Source of the DNA: Clostridia bacterium
Lineage (GTDB): Bacteria > Bacillota > Clostridia > Oscillospirales > Acutalibacteraceae
Direction: 5' to 3'
Length of the DNA stretch: 8,026 nucleotides
Assembly (NCBI GenBank): GCA_017454565.1
Contig: JAFTCS010000272.1
Span: forward strand, 1 to 8,026
In this document: in pieces, positions 6,423-8,026 of the stretch
Numbering within the stretch: position 1 is the stretch's first letter
Layout of the letters: every line of letters starts with the position of its first letter
Translations under genes and position numbers: made by a program
The notes under the pieces: model-generated
The model's database searches: none
What the model was told of the DNA's origin: nothing
Seen by the model: only the letters and a program-made list of their open reading frames with translations

Positions 6423-6463
6423 AAGCCGTATCCTCACAGTTCGTGATGATACGGCTTGTTTTT
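6423..6463. terminator. Bidirectional terminator between the XRE and CobW genes
   Basis: A 10-bp perfect stem (AAGCCGTATC 6423-6432, GATACGGCTT 6448-6457), a C/T mismatch, a 4-bp inner stem (TCAC 6434-6437, GTGA 6443-6446) and a 5-nt loop are followed by GTTTTTA. It starts on the base after the XRE stop codon, and its T tract overlaps the stop codon of the opposing gene (6462-6464). On the minus strand the hairpin arm ends in CTTTTAAAT, so it probably works both ways. Confidence 0.92.
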
Positions 6464-7412
6464 ATGAGAAATATACTGTTTCTTCTGTCGGCTTTTCGGC
6501 GGGCTTAGCTTCTGTAACATAGAACATGGGGCCTACCTCGTTGCCGAACATCTTGTCTTTAACTGCCTTGACTTTGGCGGTAACGGTATACCAGCCCTTG
6601 TTTGCAAGGGTCGAAGCCTGTTTCCAGCGGCAAAGAAATCCCACATAACGGATATCCTCAACACAGCAGGTCATGGCAAAACGCCCGCCTACAAAGGTCT
6701 CGGGTGGCATCTTGCCGCTGCGGGCAACAAGCGCCTTGAATTTTATGGTCTTGCCGTCGTAATTCTTAGGCTTGTCCATGGCGTCAAGATAGAGCAGTCC
6801 GAAATCCTCGTCCTTGACCTCTATCACGGGAGCGTTGATATCAAAGGGCAGCGGGTCAACTATATCATCGTTTTCAACAGTGCCGTCCTTGTATTCGTAA
6901 ACAATATTCGCGCGGCGGTTGATCGCCCTTACAATAGTATGCAGCTTCATCTTGTCTATATCGCTGCTGTAACGGTTGAAAATAACCAGCTCGGTCACGT
7001 TCACCTTGTCATATACAAGCTGACGCATGTTGCTGTTGTACATATCAAAGGTCTGGGCATCGGCAACCATCATTATCTGATAGATCTGCCAGTTGCGCGG
7101 CATAGCCTGACCAAGATCATTGAGCATCCACATGCCGTTATATTCTATCATAACACGGTCGGCACGGGACTTTTTCAGAGCATCGGTAAAAAACTGCTCG
7201 GTAAGCTGTTCCTTGTCGTCCACGGTAACGATAGTCACGTTCCTGCCGCCCACATATTTTGAGGTGTCAAGCTCCTCCTCGCCCTCCTCGCAGAGAATAA
7301 CAAGGGTCTTGTCGCCGCTCATAAAATTCCTGTCACAGAGGTTCTCGTGCATGAATCTCGTTTTTCCTCCGTCAAGGAAACCCAAAAACAGATATACGGG
7401 AATTGTGTTCAT
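6462..7412 (-). CDS. CobW-like (G3E) GTPase fused to a YcgQ/TIGR03943-like C-terminal domain
   Basis: This 316-residue protein is probably a nucleotide-dependent metal-handling factor. The N-terminus has the CobW layout: strand YLFLGFLDGGKT with the P-loop at residues 11-18, and VMIEYNGMW (87-95) at the position of the family's IE-x-x-G motif. The family's CxCC metal motif is absent; an acidic stretch, EEGEEEL, stands in that region. The base-specificity motif NKxD appears as NRYSSD (146-151), so GTP specificity may be weakened. The C-terminal part (about 215-316) does not look like CobW_C. GGRFAMTCCVEDIRYVGFLC and the following W-Y-TVTAKVK strand, ending in a proline-containing tail, resemble the C-terminal domain of YcgQ-type proteins (TIGR03943), which usually partner a YcgR permease. 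GGAGT (7421-7425, read on the minus strand) supports the ATG. The gene follows a His-rich CobW gene by 27 nt in the same operon. The metal is probably zinc, but this is inference. Confidence 0.82.
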   Translation of the reverse strand: MNTIPVYLFLGFLDGGKTRFMHENLCDRNFMSGDKTLVILCEEGEEELDTSKYVGGRNVTIVTVDDKEQLTEQFFTDALKKSRADRVMIEYNGMWMLNDLGQAMPRNWQIYQIMMVADAQTFDMYNSNMRQLVYDKVNVTELVIFNRYSSDIDKMKLHTIVRAINRRANIVYEYKDGTVENDDIVDPLPFDINAPVIEVKDEDFGLLYLDAMDKPKNYDGKTIKFKALVARSGKMPPETFVGGRFAMTCCVEDIRYVGFLCRWKQASTLANKGWYTVTAKVKAVKDKMFGNEVGPMFYVTEAKPAEKPTEETVYFS

Positions 7413-7439
7413 TATTATCTACTCCGTTCCCTTATTATT

Positions 7440-8026
7440 TCAGAAAAGCTCTGCAAGAGCCGCCTCGTTGAGCTTTGAACCGATCACGCATATCCTGCCG
7501 GTGTAATCTGCCGTACCTGCGCGCACGTCGGACTCTTCCGGCACAAAGTCGAAATGTACCCATGTTCCGTCAGGTGCCGGCACAATGCCCTTTGCCCTGA
7601 GAACAAGACCGTATTTTGCCTCGTCCGAAAGAGCACCAAGGATCTCTTTGATCTGCTCCTGAGTATATTTTTTTGTCGTCTCCTTGCCCCAGCTTACGAA
7701 AACATCGTCTGCATGGTGGTGATGGTGGTGGTGATGACCCTCGTGGTCATGGTCGTGATGATGGTGGCACTCGCACTCAGGATCATCGCACTCGTCCTCG
7801 TCATGGTCGTGGTGGTGATGATGCTCGTGCTCGTCCTCGTCATGGTCGTGGTGGTGGTGATGATGCTCGTGCTCATCCTCGTCATGGTCGTGATGGTGGT
7901 GATGATGGCACTCGCACTCAGGATCGTCACATTCATCCTCGGAATGAACATCGTCAACAGTCAGCAAAGCCTTGCCCTCGGTAGCGGCAAGTATCTGCGC
8001 ACCTGTGAGCTGATCCCATGGTGTGG
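7440..8026 (-). CDS. CobW-family GTPase with His/Cys-rich metal-binding tract, C-terminal part; 5' end outside window
   Basis: The frame stays open to the window edge with no in-frame ATG, so only the C-terminal 195 codons are seen and the P-loop domain lies beyond 8026. The first visible residues (TPWDQLTGAQIL) fit the end of the GTPase domain of CobW proteins. Next comes a tract at 7713-7940 of almost only His, Asp, Glu and Cys, with 36 His and 6 Cys in 76 residues. It includes two copies of DECDDPECECHHHH 47 residues apart and a terminal run of eight His. The rest (7442-7712; VFVSWG, TQEQIKEIL, GLVLRAKGI, WVHFDFVP, RICVIGSKL) is a normal CobW_C domain. Relatives such as the zinc chaperones ZNG1, ZigA and YeiR move or insert metal using GTP, and His-rich tracts store or collect Zn or Ni. 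Zinc is the likeliest metal. It is the first visible gene of an operon with the next CobW-like gene. Confidence 0.9.
   Translation of the reverse strand, partial: TPWDQLTGAQILAATEGKALLTVDDVHSEDECDDPECECHHHHHHDHDEDEHEHHHHHHDHDEDEHEHHHHHDHDEDECDDPECECHHHHDHDHEGHHHHHHHHADDVFVSWGKETTKKYTQEQIKEILGALSDEAKYGLVLRAKGIVPAPDGTWVHFDFVPEESDVRAGTADYTGRICVIGSKLNEAALAELF
7713..7940 (-). repeat. In-frame tandem repeats coding the His-rich tract
   Basis: The DNA shows nested repeats. A unit containing GGCACTCGCACTCAGGATC on the + strand occurs at 7766 and 7907 (141 bp apart). A TCCTCGTCATGGTCGTG-type unit occurs at 7795, 7834 and 7876 (39 and 42 bp apart). All spacings are multiples of three, so copy-number change would keep the frame. 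The copies are near identical at DNA level, which suggests recent duplication or ongoing slippage. Confidence 0.88.

Noticed and set aside
7713..7940. Short regularly spaced repeats that resemble a CRISPR array.
   Set aside because: The repeats are multiples of three, contiguous without unique spacers, and translate into a His/Asp/Glu/Cys tract inside a CobW gene.
7440..7967. A short complete gene starting at the TTG at 7967.
   Set aside because: The frame continues without a stop to the window edge, and the extra residues (TPWDQLTG...) fit a CobW GTPase. The gene is partial, not short.
7673..7984. Open frame on the + strand giving an Arg/Gly/Asp-rich protein.
   Set aside because: It is the antisense of the His-rich repeat, which lacks stops by composition. 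It has no ribosome site or known domain, and the minus frame codes a clear CobW_C domain.
4877..8026. A cobalamin gene cluster (a CobC-like phosphatase plus two CobW proteins).
   Set aside because: No corrin ring or nucleotide-loop synthesis gene is present, the units are on separate transcripts, and both families are mostly unrelated to cobalamin in Bacillota.

Overview
The window looks like chromosomal DNA from an anaerobic, low-to-moderate GC member of the Bacillota, most likely a Ruminococcus-like clostridium (Oscillospiraceae). The main reason is an FprA-type flavodiiron protein carrying a Hrb-type (flavin reductase plus short rubredoxin) C-terminus. Strong Shine-Dalgarno sequences, a Gram-positive type lipoprotein and an L,D-transpeptidase agree with this. 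The genus is an inference from gene content. No mobile element, rRNA, tRNA or CRISPR array was seen.

Layout. (1) 1-1725, +: 3' part of a four-module flavodiiron protein (diiron beta-lactamase fold, flavodoxin, flavin reductase, rubredoxin), closed by a hairpin terminator. (2) 1775-2081: AT-rich spacer with five tandem 7-mers and a near-consensus promoter. (3) 2082-3053, +: membrane-anchored L,D-transpeptidase. (4) 3085-3122: bidirectional terminator between convergent genes. (5) 3149-4762, -: secreted lipoprotein with a long disordered linker and a von Willebrand A domain. (6) 4877-5506, -: histidine phosphatase, upstream of and co-directional with the lipoprotein gene. (7) 5507-5717: divergent control region whose consensus promoter lies inside a large dyad. 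(8) 5718-6422, +: XRE-type regulator, ending in a second bidirectional terminator. (9) 6462-7412 and 7440-8026, -: two adjacent CobW-family (G3E) GTPase genes 27 nt apart. The upstream one enters from beyond the window edge and carries a very His/Asp/Glu/Cys-rich repeat tract. The second joins a degenerate GTPase domain to a YcgQ/TIGR03943-like C-terminal domain.

How they work together. The window holds several separate small units rather than one pathway. The flavodiiron protein is an oxygen or nitric oxide detoxifying enzyme. The L,D-transpeptidase and the vWA lipoprotein act at the cell envelope. The XRE protein probably controls its own promoter and possibly the divergent phosphatase and lipoprotein genes. 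The CobW pair is best read as a metal-handling (probably zinc) operon. The most interesting points are the one-chain FprA-Hrb fusion, the dyad over the XRE promoter, and the paired CobW proteins with the metal-binding repeat tract and the unusual GTPase-YcgQ-like fusion. I did not find clear evidence of a wholly new defence or mobile system.
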